DNA of 64,000 bases from Burkholderia sp. HI2500 (lineage in GTDB: Bacteria; Pseudomonadota; Gammaproteobacteria; Burkholderiales; Burkholderiaceae). The stretch spans positions 1,178,001 to 1,242,000 of the forward strand of contig NZ_NKFL01000006.1 of NCBI RefSeq assembly GCF_002223055.1, written 5' to 3'. Of this stretch, positions 16,727-24,833 are shown in pieces. A program made the translations under genes and the position numbers. How positions within the stretch are numbered: position 1 is the stretch's first letter; the number at the start of each line of letters is the position of its first letter. The notes below the pieces were generated by a model that did no database searches, had not been told where the DNA came from, and saw only the letters and a list, made by a program, of their open reading frames with translations.

Positions 16727-17223
16727 GACAGGCTCCAAAAATTTGCGCGATCGGTACGATACCGCGCGCCGGGTTCGTTGAAGTAACAATGGTCGTAACA
16801 CGTTCGCCCGTTGAACAACGTGGCGTGGCCCTGTGCATCGCGCCACCCCGACACCTCGAACAGGATGACACCCCGCCGACCCGCAAGTGGCCCTCCGTTC
16901 GACGGCGGGTATTTGACGCCGTCAGCCTTCCCCCATCGTTGCTCGAGAAAACGAATCAAGTCCCTGACACGAAAAAAGTATTGCCGATTGTCTCCACCCG
17001 ATACCGTTTGTTCCGGGATTCGCGGTATCACCATACCTGCTTCACCCAGGATATAACTCATCCTCACCGCGCAAGTATTGCTCCATTGCTCTGCCGGGTT
17101 CGGATTGTTGACGTTCTTCGCAACGTATCCGCCGATCACTTTCGCGACGCGCTCCCCGGAATTTGCCGGGTCGTAGATTCGCTGGGATGCCGCCCACGCA
17201 ACGGCAAATGATGGTCGTTTCAC
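16723..17223 (-). CDS. tae4: T6SS peptidoglycan amidase effector, Tae4 family (second copy)
   Basis: A 166-residue protein. A GTG start is chosen because AAGGAG lies seven bases upstream; upstream ATG codons have no such site. The catalytic cysteine lies in WSNTCAVRMSYIL (Cys51), and the histidine lies in DAQGHATLFNG (His133) after the GRRGVILFEVSGW strand. A Cys-X3-Cys pair (CYDHC) follows, seen in some Tae members. It should cleave peptidoglycan cross-links in target cells after T6SS delivery. It differs clearly from the Tae4 at 5.3 kb outside the motifs, so the two are not a recent duplication. The next gene is a recognisable Tai4. Confidence 0.88.
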   Translation of the reverse strand: MKRPSFAVAWAASQRIYDPANSGERVAKVIGGYVAKNVNNPNPAEQWSNTCAVRMSYILGEAGMVIPRIPEQTVSGGDNRQYFFRVRDLIRFLEQRWGKADGVKYPPSNGGPLAGRRGVILFEVSGWRDAQGHATLFNGRTCYDHCYFNEPGARYRTDRANFWSLS

Positions 17224-17468
17224 TTTGGCTCCTTGTTGTAGTAATGAATTCGACTCGAGGAAGCGCATCGAAGACTCGCGACGGCTCTGTGCTACGAATA
17301 CCTTCGAATCCATCGAATCAGGGAGTCATGATGCGCGATTGGAAAGTTTTTTGTAAGGATGCCGACTTGCCGGACGCCGATCCTTCTTCTGCTTCGCCCC
17401 CTCGTTTTCCCCGATCCCGTTCGCCTTGACTCCACACGCTCCGGCGACCACAATTCGCACATCGCAAG

Positions 17469-17478
17469 TGTGATCACA
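17469..17478. promoter_or_regulatory. Palindrome upstream of the GntR-led operon
   Basis: The perfect palindrome TGTGATCACA lies about 30 bp upstream of the likely TTG start of the GntR gene. FCD-type GntR regulators bind short palindromes of this size and often autoregulate, so an operator is plausible. A CRP/FNR-like half site is an alternative because TGTGA is also the CRP core. Confidence 0.4.
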
Positions 17479-17508
17479 GATCGCAGATCAAACCCAGGAG
17501 AACCCGCC

Positions 17509-18219
17509 TTGGCGCCTCGTATCGTCCCGCCCGCCCTCAAAGCCATCGAACAGGAAACGATGGCCGACAAGGTCTACCAGCAACTGCGCGAAGCGCTGAT
17601 GAGCGGCCGTTTCGCGCCCGGCCAGGCGCTGAGCCTGCGCAGCGTCGCGGAAGCGGTCGGTTCGTCGACGATGCCCGTGCGTGCGGCGCTCACGCGGCTG
17701 CGCGCCGAACGCGCACTGGTCGACGGCCCGAACCGCGCACTCGTCGTGCCGCCGATGACGCTCGACATGCTCGACGAACTGCGCGACGTGCGAATCGCGC
17801 TCGAAGGCTGCATCGCCGAACGCGCATGCGCCCGGATGACCGACGCGCAGATCGCGGCCGTCCGCAAGACCTGCGAGACGATGCAGGCTCACGCCGAGGC
17901 AGGCCGCTCGCGCGCTTACCTGCAAAGCAATTTCGCGTTCCACAGCGCGATCTACGCGCACGGCGCAAGCGAAAGCACGCTCGCGATCGTCGAGAACCTG
18001 TGGATGCGCGTCGGCCCCTTCCTCAACATGGTCGCGCTCGACATCCCGCACATGCGGCGCTCGATGGATGCGCACCGCGCCATCGTCGATGCGCTCGAAC
18101 GGCGCGACGGCGCAGGCGTGCGCGCCGGCATCGCGCTCGACATCGGCGGCGCGGCACACGATCTCGCCGAGACGCTGCGGGCGGAACGGACCCCGCGGAC
18201 CGTGAACGCGAAGCCGTAG
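17509..18219 (+). CDS. GntR family regulator, FCD subfamily
   Basis: A 236-residue protein read from a TTG start with AGGAG eight bases upstream; earlier ATGs lack a ribosome binding site and would add an unrelated tail. Residues about 20-80 are the winged helix with VYQQLREALMSGRFAPGQALSLRSVAEAVGSSTMPVRAALTRL. Residues about 95-225 are the all-helical FCD ligand domain, with the metal-binding pattern of an aspartate and histidines (NFAFHSAIYAHG, DAHRAIVDALERRD). It heads a same-strand series with an SDR, a beta-keto acid cleavage enzyme and an MFS transporter and probably regulates that pathway. Confidence 0.88.
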   Translation: MAPRIVPPALKAIEQETMADKVYQQLREALMSGRFAPGQALSLRSVAEAVGSSTMPVRAALTRLRAERALVDGPNRALVVPPMTLDMLDELRDVRIALEGCIAERACARMTDAQIAAVRKTCETMQAHAEAGRSRAYLQSNFAFHSAIYAHGASESTLAIVENLWMRVGPFLNMVALDIPHMRRSMDAHRAIVDALERRDGAGVRAGIALDIGGAAHDLAETLRAERTPRTVNAKP

Positions 18220-18291
18220 CGGCCGCCTGCCGAGGGCGCCCGGTCGCGAGCGTCCGCGATCCGACTACATCAACGATGGAGACAACCCGGC

Positions 18292-19098
18292 ATGACAGCT
18301 TCCGACCTGCTGAAACCCTATGACGGCCTGCGCGTCCTCGTGACGGGCGGCGCATCGGGCATCGGTCTTGAAATCGCGGACGCGTTCGCCGAATGCGGCG
18401 CGCACGTGCATGTATGCGACGCGTCGCAAGCCGCGATTGCAGCGCTCGCCGACCGGCCGCCGCGCGCCGGAGCCGGCGCGATCAGCGCGACGCTGGCCGA
18501 CGTCTCCGATCCGGCTGCCGTCGAACGCGTGTTCGCCAACGTATCGGCCACGCTCGGCGGCCTCGACGTGCTCGTCAACAATGCCGGCATCGCCGGTCCG
18601 ACCGGCGGCATCGACGAGATCGACCCGGTGCAGTGGGAACAAACCGTCGCGATCAACCTGACCGCGCAATTCCAGTTCGCGCGCCACGCGGTGCCGCTGC
18701 TGCGCGACGCGAAGCACGGCGGCGCGATCATCGCGCTGTCGTCGGTCGCAGGCCGGCTCGGTTACGCGTTCCGCACGCCGTATGCGGCAACCAAATGGGC
18801 CGTGGTCGGCCTCGTGAAGAGCCTCGCGATCGAACTCGGCCCGCTCGGCATTCGCGTGAACGCCATTCAACCCGGCATCGTGCGCGGCCCGCGGATGCGC
18901 CGCGTGATCCAGGCACGGGCGCAGCAGCTCGGCATCGGTTACGACGAAATGGAGACGCGCTATCTCGAGAAGATCTCGCTGCGGCGCATGACCGATCCGG
19001 CCGAGATCGCCGCAACCGCACTGTTCCTGTGCTCGCCGGGCGGGCACGGGATCACGGGCCAAGCGATCTCCGTCTGCGGCAACGTCGAAGTGCTCTGA
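18292..19098 (+). CDS. Short-chain dehydrogenase/reductase
   Basis: A 268-residue cytosolic NAD(P)-dependent oxidoreductase. The cofactor motif TGGASGIG is near residue 18, NNAG near 100, the catalytic serine in ALSSVAG and the YxxxK pair in YAATK. The aspartate after the second strand (VCDAS) suggests NAD rather than NADP. The C-terminal PGIVRGPRMRRVIQ and the SPGGHGITGQAISVCG end are common in 3-hydroxyacyl or hydroxyacid dehydrogenases. It lies between a GntR regulator and a BKACE gene, so it probably oxidises a 3-hydroxy acid to the 3-keto acid that BKACE cleaves. The substrate is not known. Confidence 0.87.
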   Translation: MTASDLLKPYDGLRVLVTGGASGIGLEIADAFAECGAHVHVCDASQAAIAALADRPPRAGAGAISATLADVSDPAAVERVFANVSATLGGLDVLVNNAGIAGPTGGIDEIDPVQWEQTVAINLTAQFQFARHAVPLLRDAKHGGAIIALSSVAGRLGYAFRTPYAATKWAVVGLVKSLAIELGPLGIRVNAIQPGIVRGPRMRRVIQARAQQLGIGYDEMETRYLEKISLRRMTDPAEIAATALFLCSPGGHGITGQAISVCGNVEVL

Positions 19099-19133
19099 CG
19101 CACCCTGCATCGTTCACCGAAAGGAATCCATCC

Positions 19134-20066
19134 ATGGCCAACGCTCGCAAAGTCATCATCACCTGTGCGCCGACCGGCGCGATCCATACGCCGTCGATGT
19201 CGCCGTACCTGCCCGTCACGCCGCACGAGATCGAAACCGCCGCCGTCGCAGCCGCCGAGGCCGGCGCAGCGATCCTGCATCTCCACGCACGCAATCCGTC
19301 CGACGGCAAGCCGACCCAGGATCCGGCCGTGTTCGCCGAATTCCTGCCGCGCATCAAGGCGCAAACCGACGCGGTGATCAACCTCACGTCGGGCGGCAGC
19401 CCGCACATGACGGTCGACGAACGCCTCCAGCCCGCCCTGCATTTCCAGCCCGAAGTCGCATCGCTGAACATGGGCTCGATGAACTTCGGGCTGTACCCGA
19501 TGCTCGAGCGCTTTCGCGAGCTGAAGCATCCGTGGGAACGCGAACATCTCGAGAAGAGCCGCGACCTCGTGTTCAAGAACACGTTCGCCGATATCGAAAC
19601 GATCCTCACGCGCTGCGGGGCGAACGGCACGCGCTTCGAATTCGAATGCTACGACATCTCGCACCTGTACAACCTTGCGCATTTTGTCGACCGCGGGCTC
19701 GCGAAGCCGCCGTTCTTCGTGCAAAGCGTGTTCGGCCTGCTCGGCGGGATCGGCGCACACCCGGAAGACCTGATGCACATGCGCCGCACGGCCGACCGCC
19801 TGTTCGGCAGCGATTACGTGTGGTCGATCCTCGGCGCCGGCCGCAACCAGATTCCGCTGGCGACGATCGGGGCGGCCCAAGGCGCGAACGTGCGTGTCGG
19901 GCTCGAGGATTCGCTGTGGATCGCGCCGGGCAAGCTCGCGGAATCGAGCGCCGCGCAGGTCCTGAAAATGCGACAGGTGCTCGAGGGCCTGTCGCTCGAG
20001 ATCGCGACACCGGCCGAGGCGCGCGCGATGCTCGCACTCAAGGGCGGCGACGCGGTGAATTTCTGA
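19134..20066 (+). CDS. Beta-keto acid cleavage enzyme (BKACE, DUF849)
   Basis: A 310-residue enzyme with AAGGAAT before the ATG. The metal-binding pair is in AAILHLHARNPSDG (His-X-His), the TSGGSPHMT loop and EFECYDISHLYNLAHF helix are conserved, and the tail contains GLEDSLWIAPGKLA. BKACE enzymes are zinc-dependent and condense a beta-keto acid with acetyl-CoA, giving acetoacetate and a CoA ester; the best known member, Kce, acts in lysine fermentation, but specificities vary widely. With the SDR upstream and MFS importer downstream it forms a short degradation route for an unknown hydroxy or keto acid. Confidence 0.9.
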   Translation: MANARKVIITCAPTGAIHTPSMSPYLPVTPHEIETAAVAAAEAGAAILHLHARNPSDGKPTQDPAVFAEFLPRIKAQTDAVINLTSGGSPHMTVDERLQPALHFQPEVASLNMGSMNFGLYPMLERFRELKHPWEREHLEKSRDLVFKNTFADIETILTRCGANGTRFEFECYDISHLYNLAHFVDRGLAKPPFFVQSVFGLLGGIGAHPEDLMHMRRTADRLFGSDYVWSILGAGRNQIPLATIGAAQGANVRVGLEDSLWIAPGKLAESSAAQVLKMRQVLEGLSLEIATPAEARAMLALKGGDAVNF

Positions 20067-20288
20067 TCGCCGGGTAACGCCCCAACACCAGAATCCACAA
20101 GCGCAGTGACAAGGCGCCGGCCCGAGCCGGCCGGCGCCAGGACGCCCATCATCGCCCCGCTCCGTTCGAGCGCTGCCGGCGCGGCTCCGTCGTCTGCCCA
20201 TCCGCTGCATGCATCGCAGCGGCATCTGTCGAACGCGGCGCACCGTGCTTGCCGTGCGCGCCGGTTCGCCCTTACCGGAGTCGTCCGC

Positions 20289-21617
20289 ATGTCCACTCAT
20301 CACGCCCAGGCCCTGTCTTCCGCCGCCGGCGACGCGAGCGCGTCGCTGAACCGGCTGCTGTTCCGCAAACTCCTGCCGCTGCTGATCGCCGCGTATGTGA
20401 TCAGCTTCCTCGACCGCACCAACATCGCGTTCGCCAAACATTCGATGGGGGTCGATCTCGGCATTTCATCGGCCGCGTACGGACTCGGCGCGGGGCTGTT
20501 CTTCCTGACCTATGCGCTCTTCGAAATTCCGAGCAACCTGATCATGCATCGCGTCGGCGCGCGCTTCTGGATCACGCGGATCATGATTACGTGGGGCGCA
20601 CTATCGGTCGCGATGGCGTTCGTCAGCGGCGAGACGTCGTTCTACGTGATGCGCCTGCTGCTCGGGGCCGCCGAAGCCGGCCTGTTTCCCGGCGTGATGC
20701 TGTACCTGACGTACTGGTTCGGCCGCGAGGAGCGTGCGCGCGCAACCGGCTATTTCCTGCTGGGCGTGTGCATCGCAAACATCGTCGGCGGGCCGCTGGC
20801 CGGCGCGCTCATCGAGCTCGACGGCACGCTCGGCTTCCACGGCTGGCAATGGCTGTTCGTCGTCGAAGGCATTCCGGCGATCCTGCTCGCATTCGTCGTG
20901 TGGACACGGCTGCCGGATCGTCCGAGCACCGCGCCGTGGCTCTCCCCGGAAACCGGGCGCGCGCTCGAACGCACGCTGGCCGCCGAGCAGGATGCGGGCG
21001 CCGGCGCGCACGGCGGCCATGCATTCGGCACCGCGCTGCGCGATCCGCAGATCTGGCTCGCGATCTTCGTGTACTTCTGCCACCAGTTGACCATCTACAC
21101 GGTGATTTTCTTCCTGCCGGGCATCATCGGCGCATCGGGACGCTTCTCGCCGTTCGCGGTCGGGTTGTTGACCGCGCTGCCCTGGCTCGCCGCCGCCTGC
21201 GGCGCCGCCACGCTGCCGCGCTTTGCGCGCGAGTCGCGGCATTCGCGCCGGATGCTGTGTGCGGGGCTGGTCGTGATGGCGGCCGGGATGGCCGGCGCCG
21301 CGCATGCGTCGCCTGCCGCGGGGCTCCTGTGCGTGTGCGTGGCCGCATTCATGTTCTTCGTCGTTCAGTCGATCGTCTTCACGTTTCCCGCGTCGCGGCT
21401 CGCCGGTAACGCTCTGGCCGGCGGACTCGGACTGGTGAATACGTGCGGGTTGCTCGGCGGCTTCGTCGGACCGACCGTCGTCGGTGCGATCGAACAGGCC
21501 ACCGGCAATGCGAAGAACGGGTTGACGCTGCTGGCGGCCGCGCTCGTCATCGCGGCGTTCGCCAGCCTCGCGTTGCGGCACGGGCACGAGCGGGATGCCA
21601 TGCTGTCACGCAATTGA
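20289..21617 (+). CDS. MFS transporter, anion:cation symporter type
   Basis: A 442-residue twelve-helix transporter. The start of helix 1 (LLIAAYVISFLDRTNIAFAKHSMGVDLGISSAAYGLGAGLFFL) and the block RLLLGAAEAGLFPGVMLYLTYWF are diagnostic of the ACS family, which imports organic acids such as tartrate, phthalate or 4-hydroxyphenylacetate by proton symport. A cytoplasmic loop with DRPSTAPWLSPE separates the two halves. The start used follows a proline-rich non-coding stretch and gives the usual family length. It is the last gene of the GntR-SDR-BKACE cluster and probably imports that pathway's substrate. Confidence 0.88.
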   Translation: MSTHHAQALSSAAGDASASLNRLLFRKLLPLLIAAYVISFLDRTNIAFAKHSMGVDLGISSAAYGLGAGLFFLTYALFEIPSNLIMHRVGARFWITRIMITWGALSVAMAFVSGETSFYVMRLLLGAAEAGLFPGVMLYLTYWFGREERARATGYFLLGVCIANIVGGPLAGALIELDGTLGFHGWQWLFVVEGIPAILLAFVVWTRLPDRPSTAPWLSPETGRALERTLAAEQDAGAGAHGGHAFGTALRDPQIWLAIFVYFCHQLTIYTVIFFLPGIIGASGRFSPFAVGLLTALPWLAAACGAATLPRFARESRHSRRMLCAGLVVMAAGMAGAAHASPAAGLLCVCVAAFMFFVVQSIVFTFPASRLAGNALAGGLGLVNTCGLLGGFVGPTVVGAIEQATGNAKNGLTLLAAALVIAAFASLALRHGHERDAMLSRN

Positions 21618-21707
21618 GTCCAGACTCGCACACTCGTTCGTTGTACGCGACTTCAATCACCCAAGAAAAACTCACCGGTTACGATCAGGAAATAATGCAC
21701 CGTTGAC

Positions 21708-22807
21708 AGAAAGCACTCGAACGCTAGAGTGATCAGCATGATTGTTGTCTATCGCTACCGGGTGAAGTCGCTCAATGGCCTGCTTAACAAGCAGAGCCGT
21801 GCGGTGAACTACGTCTGGAACTTCTGCAACGACACGCAAAAGCACGCGCTCAAGTGGCGCAAGAAGTGGCCGACGGGTTTCGACCTGAACGTGTTGACGA
21901 CCGGTGCCAGCAAGGAACTCGGCATCCACTCGGGCACCGTCAACGCAACCTGCGAGCAATACGCGAAGTCGCGCAGCCAACACCGTCGGCCCTACCTGCG
22001 CTATCGCGGCAGGAAATCGCTGGGCTGGGTGCCGCTGAAGGGCCGTGACCTGAAGCGTGAGGGTGACGCGTTCCGTTTCGCCGGCAACACCTTTCGCGTG
22101 TTCAACAGCCGACCGCTTCCCGAAGGCAAGATCAAGGACGGGACCAACTTTGCGCAGGATGCACGCGGCAACTGGTTTCTGAACATCGTGATCGAGATGC
22201 CCGATGTGCAGGCCCGCCCGGTCCGTTCCGGCGTCGGCATCGATCTCGGCCTGAAAGACTTCGCCACACTTTCGACCGGCGAGAAACTGCCTAACGACCG
22301 GTTCGGTCGACGAGCGGCGGAAAAGCTGGCGAAAGCGCAACGGGCACGAAAGCACAAGCGGCATATCGCGAAGCTGCACGCCAAGGTGGCGAATGCCCGT
22401 GCCGATTTCCAGCATAAGCTCGCGCTCGATCTGGTGCGGCGTTTCGATTACATCGCGGTTGGCAACGTGTCGGCCGCCAAACTCGCCAGAACCAGGATGG
22501 CGAAGAGCGTCTACGACGCATCCTGGTCGTCCTTCCGAAACAAGCTCCGCTACAAAGCGATCGCGCACGGGGCCACGTTCGAGGAAGTCGACGAAAGCGG
22601 TTCTACCCAGTCCTGTTCGGCGTGCGGATCGAAAGACAGCACGACGCGGCCGAAAGGTATCGCGGGACTGCGAATAAGAGAGTGGGCCTGCAGTGACTGT
22701 GGTGTCGAGCATGATCGTGATATCAACGCTGCGCTGAACATTCTCCGATGCGGACGTGCATCGCCAGTTGTGGGAATTCCTCGCTTTTAAAGGAAGAGGA
22801 ACGTCAA
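21708..22807 (+). mobile_element. IS200/IS605-superfamily element with tnpB only (IS1341-like)
   Basis: The element carries a single tnpB and no tnpA. The left end directly follows TTGAC (21703-21707), a plausible target/TAM motif, and has a hairpin CACTC (21714-21718) / GAGTG (21727-21731). The right end has a hairpin TTCCTC (22777-22782) / GAGGAA (22796-22801) just before TCAA (22804-22807), typical of IS605-type right ends. There are no terminal inverted repeats or target duplication, as expected. Exact boundaries are inferred from these landmarks. It needs a TnpA supplied elsewhere to move. Confidence 0.75.
21738..22790 (+). CDS. tnpB: RNA-guided nuclease-family protein TnpB
   Basis: A 350-residue TnpB from the ATG at 21738 (a GTG nine bases earlier is possible). 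The RuvC-like domain shows Asp169 in SGVGIDLGLKDFA and Asp328 in HDRDINAALNIL. The zinc ribbon has Cys293/Cys296 and Cys318/Cys321. The usual RuvC-II glutamate (family pattern V-E-D/N-L) is replaced: here the segment reads IAVGNVSAAKL, with Gly242 at that site. A nearby glutamate-rich turn FEEVDESGSTQSC could supply a relocated acid, as described for some TnpB branches. Active members use an RNA from the element's right end to cut DNA next to a TAM. The stop codon lies inside the right-end hairpin. Confidence 0.88.
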   Translation: MIVVYRYRVKSLNGLLNKQSRAVNYVWNFCNDTQKHALKWRKKWPTGFDLNVLTTGASKELGIHSGTVNATCEQYAKSRSQHRRPYLRYRGRKSLGWVPLKGRDLKREGDAFRFAGNTFRVFNSRPLPEGKIKDGTNFAQDARGNWFLNIVIEMPDVQARPVRSGVGIDLGLKDFATLSTGEKLPNDRFGRRAAEKLAKAQRARKHKRHIAKLHAKVANARADFQHKLALDLVRRFDYIAVGNVSAAKLARTRMAKSVYDASWSSFRNKLRYKAIAHGATFEEVDESGSTQSCSACGSKDSTTRPKGIAGLRIREWACSDCGVEHDRDINAALNILRCGRASPVVGIPRF

Positions 22808-22882
22808 TACCATCTGCATCGAGACCGTAAGTTGGATTGGTAAGCGCAGCGATGCAACCGGGAAACGAGGGAGCAAGAAACA

Positions 22883-22909
22883 GCATGCGGCGCCCCAGGC
22901 GCCGCATGC
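22883..22909. terminator. Strong GC hairpin after the chloride channel gene
   Basis: Perfect 12-bp arms GCATGCGGCGCC (22883-22894) and GGCGCCGCATGC (22898-22909) with a 3-nt loop. On the minus strand it is followed by TGTTTCTTGC, so it can end transcripts from the ClC gene that stops at 22946. It also insulates the TnpB element on the plus strand. Confidence 0.7.
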
Positions 22910-22945
22910 GAAGGATTCGAACGAGTTCGCCGCGCTAACGCGCCG

Positions 22946-24274
22946 TCACCGATGCGCGCGCGCACGCACCGTCGCGACCGCGTATTCGCGCCGCTCCGCC
23001 AGCAGCTGCATGAACCGGTACGCAACGAGCGAGCCGGCCACGGCAAGCAGCATCGGCACGAGGCTGTCGTGATCCGCGCGCGTGAATTCGAGCAGCAGTA
23101 CGACCGCCGTGATCGGCATCTGCATCGACGCGGCGAGGAACGCGGTCGCGCCGATCAGTGCGCATCCGCCGATCGACGCGCCCGGCCACACGAGGCTCCA
23201 CAGCCCGCCGAGCACGACGCCGAGCAGCGCGCCGTTCGCAAGGCCCGGCGTCAGCAGGCCGCCTTCCGCACCCGCCCGCAGGCTGCCGGCCTCGATCAGC
23301 ACCTTCAGCACGAGCAGCGCCGCGGCGAAACCGATGGTCAACGTGCCGTCGAAGCCCAGCGACGCCGGGCCCTTGCCGTTGCCGAGCAAGGGCGGAACCC
23401 CCATCGCGAGCACGCCGATCACCGCGAAGTTGATCAGTGCGAGCACCGGCAACCGCCCGTCTTTCGGCGCGTTCGCCCGGGCACGTGTGGTGAGCCGCAC
23501 GAAGCCGTACGCGGCGAAGCCGAACAGCGGACCGCAGACGATCGACCACGCCACCAGCGGCGTGCTCAGCACGAACGGCGGCACCGTGTACTGGTGTTCG
23601 TTGCCGAGGCCGATCCACGCAACGGCCGCGGCGATCGCCGACGTCGCGACCGCCACGACCAGCGCACGCAGTTCGAACGTGCCGAGCAGCACTTCGAGCA
23701 CGAAGATCGCGCCGCCGAGCGGCACGTTATAGACGGCAGCGAGCCCCGCACCGGCACCGCACGCGACCATCAGCCGGCAGTCGTCGGGCGTGAGCCCCGC
23801 CGCATGCGCAAGCCGCCCGGCAAGCAGCGAACCGATCTCGCGCGGCGCGACTTCGCGGCCGAGCGGCGAGCCGAGCGCGACGGTGACGATCTGCAGCAGC
23901 GCGTGAACCGTCGTGCTGACGACCGGCATCCGCGGATCGGCTGCACGCACCGCGCGGCGAATGCTGACGAGCGGCCGGCCATACCGGTACAACGCCCACC
24001 AGCCGCCGCCGGCAACGATCCCGCAGACGACCAGCACCGCGAGGCGGCGCAGCGGATCGGCGCCGGTCACGCCGATGAGGAAGCTCTCGGTGCCGATCAC
24101 GTGCGCGACGCTGTAGCCGTACGCGACGTGCTGGATCGCATGCAGCAGCAGCGCGAGCAGCATGCCGCCGAGGCCCGCGCCGATGCCGGTCAGGATCGTG
24201 ACGACGGCCACGCGCGCGAACGGGCTGGCGGCCGGCGAGGAGGATGCGGGGGCGGACGGGAGATCGGGGCGCAT
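22946..24274 (-). CDS. ClC-type chloride channel/transporter
   Basis: A membrane protein of 442 residues from the ATG chosen; the frame is open for another 45 codons and the true start is uncertain because no good ribosome binding site is visible. The ClC selectivity-filter region appears as GSPLGREVAPREIGS, a variant of the GREGP filter motif, followed by CGAGAGLAAVYNVPLGGAIFVLEVLLG. A later block, RAGAEGGLLTPGLANGALLG, is the second filter segment, and ATAFLAASMQMPITAVVLLLEFT closes the pore. It should pass chloride or another anion across the inner membrane, either as a proton antiporter or channel. No CBS domain is present. Confidence 0.88.
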   Translation of the reverse strand: MRPDLPSAPASSSPAASPFARVAVVTILTGIGAGLGGMLLALLLHAIQHVAYGYSVAHVIGTESFLIGVTGADPLRRLAVLVVCGIVAGGGWWALYRYGRPLVSIRRAVRAADPRMPVVSTTVHALLQIVTVALGSPLGREVAPREIGSLLAGRLAHAAGLTPDDCRLMVACGAGAGLAAVYNVPLGGAIFVLEVLLGTFELRALVVAVATSAIAAAVAWIGLGNEHQYTVPPFVLSTPLVAWSIVCGPLFGFAAYGFVRLTTRARANAPKDGRLPVLALINFAVIGVLAMGVPPLLGNGKGPASLGFDGTLTIGFAAALLVLKVLIEAGSLRAGAEGGLLTPGLANGALLGVVLGGLWSLVWPGASIGGCALIGATAFLAASMQMPITAVVLLLEFTRADHDSLVPMLLAVAGSLVAYRFMQLLAERREYAVATVRARAHR

Positions 24275-24833
24275 GGTGTCGGCGAATGGAATCGAAAAGA
24301 CGGCGCGCAACATGCACGCCGCCGTCAGGACCGCATCGTAGGCCGGCGCCCCATCATGAGACAAACGTATTTTTAGAATCGACTGATGCATTTTGCGCAT
24401 ACATGGCATCTGACGGGCCCAAGTCGCCCGCCGTTCACCTCAATCCGGATATATGACGCGCTCAGGTTCGCGCCGCAGATCGCTTTCCCTGGCGGATCGA
24501 CAGCGTGGCCTTGGCCTGTCGCCGCACCGCTTCGTCGTCGCTGTCCGCATCAAGCACGACGAGATTCGCCGGACGCGCCGATCAACCGCCGTACCGCACG
24601 CCGCGCATGTTGCAACGACGCGACAGGCACGCCTCGATGAACGGATGCCAGCCGCACACGACCACGCAATAACCGCCGGCGCCACGCGCGCGCGGCACAT
24701 CGTGTCAGTTTTGTGAAGGACTCTTGCGGGATCCGGAAAGGTCCGCTCGCCGCCCCGGCGGCCTTGCGCGCGCGATGCGCCCCTACACTTGCGCCGAACT
24801 TTCGTTCCCAGTCCCACACGCAGGAGCCCTGAC
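24275..24833. other. Intergenic region between ClC and porin genes
   Basis: This divergent gap must contain both promoters. No coding frame with a ribosome binding site and family resemblance is visible, although the ClC frame remains open up to 24409. The sequence just upstream of the porin carries GGAG for its TTG start. I could not identify a confident -35/-10 pair or operator. Confidence 0.4.
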
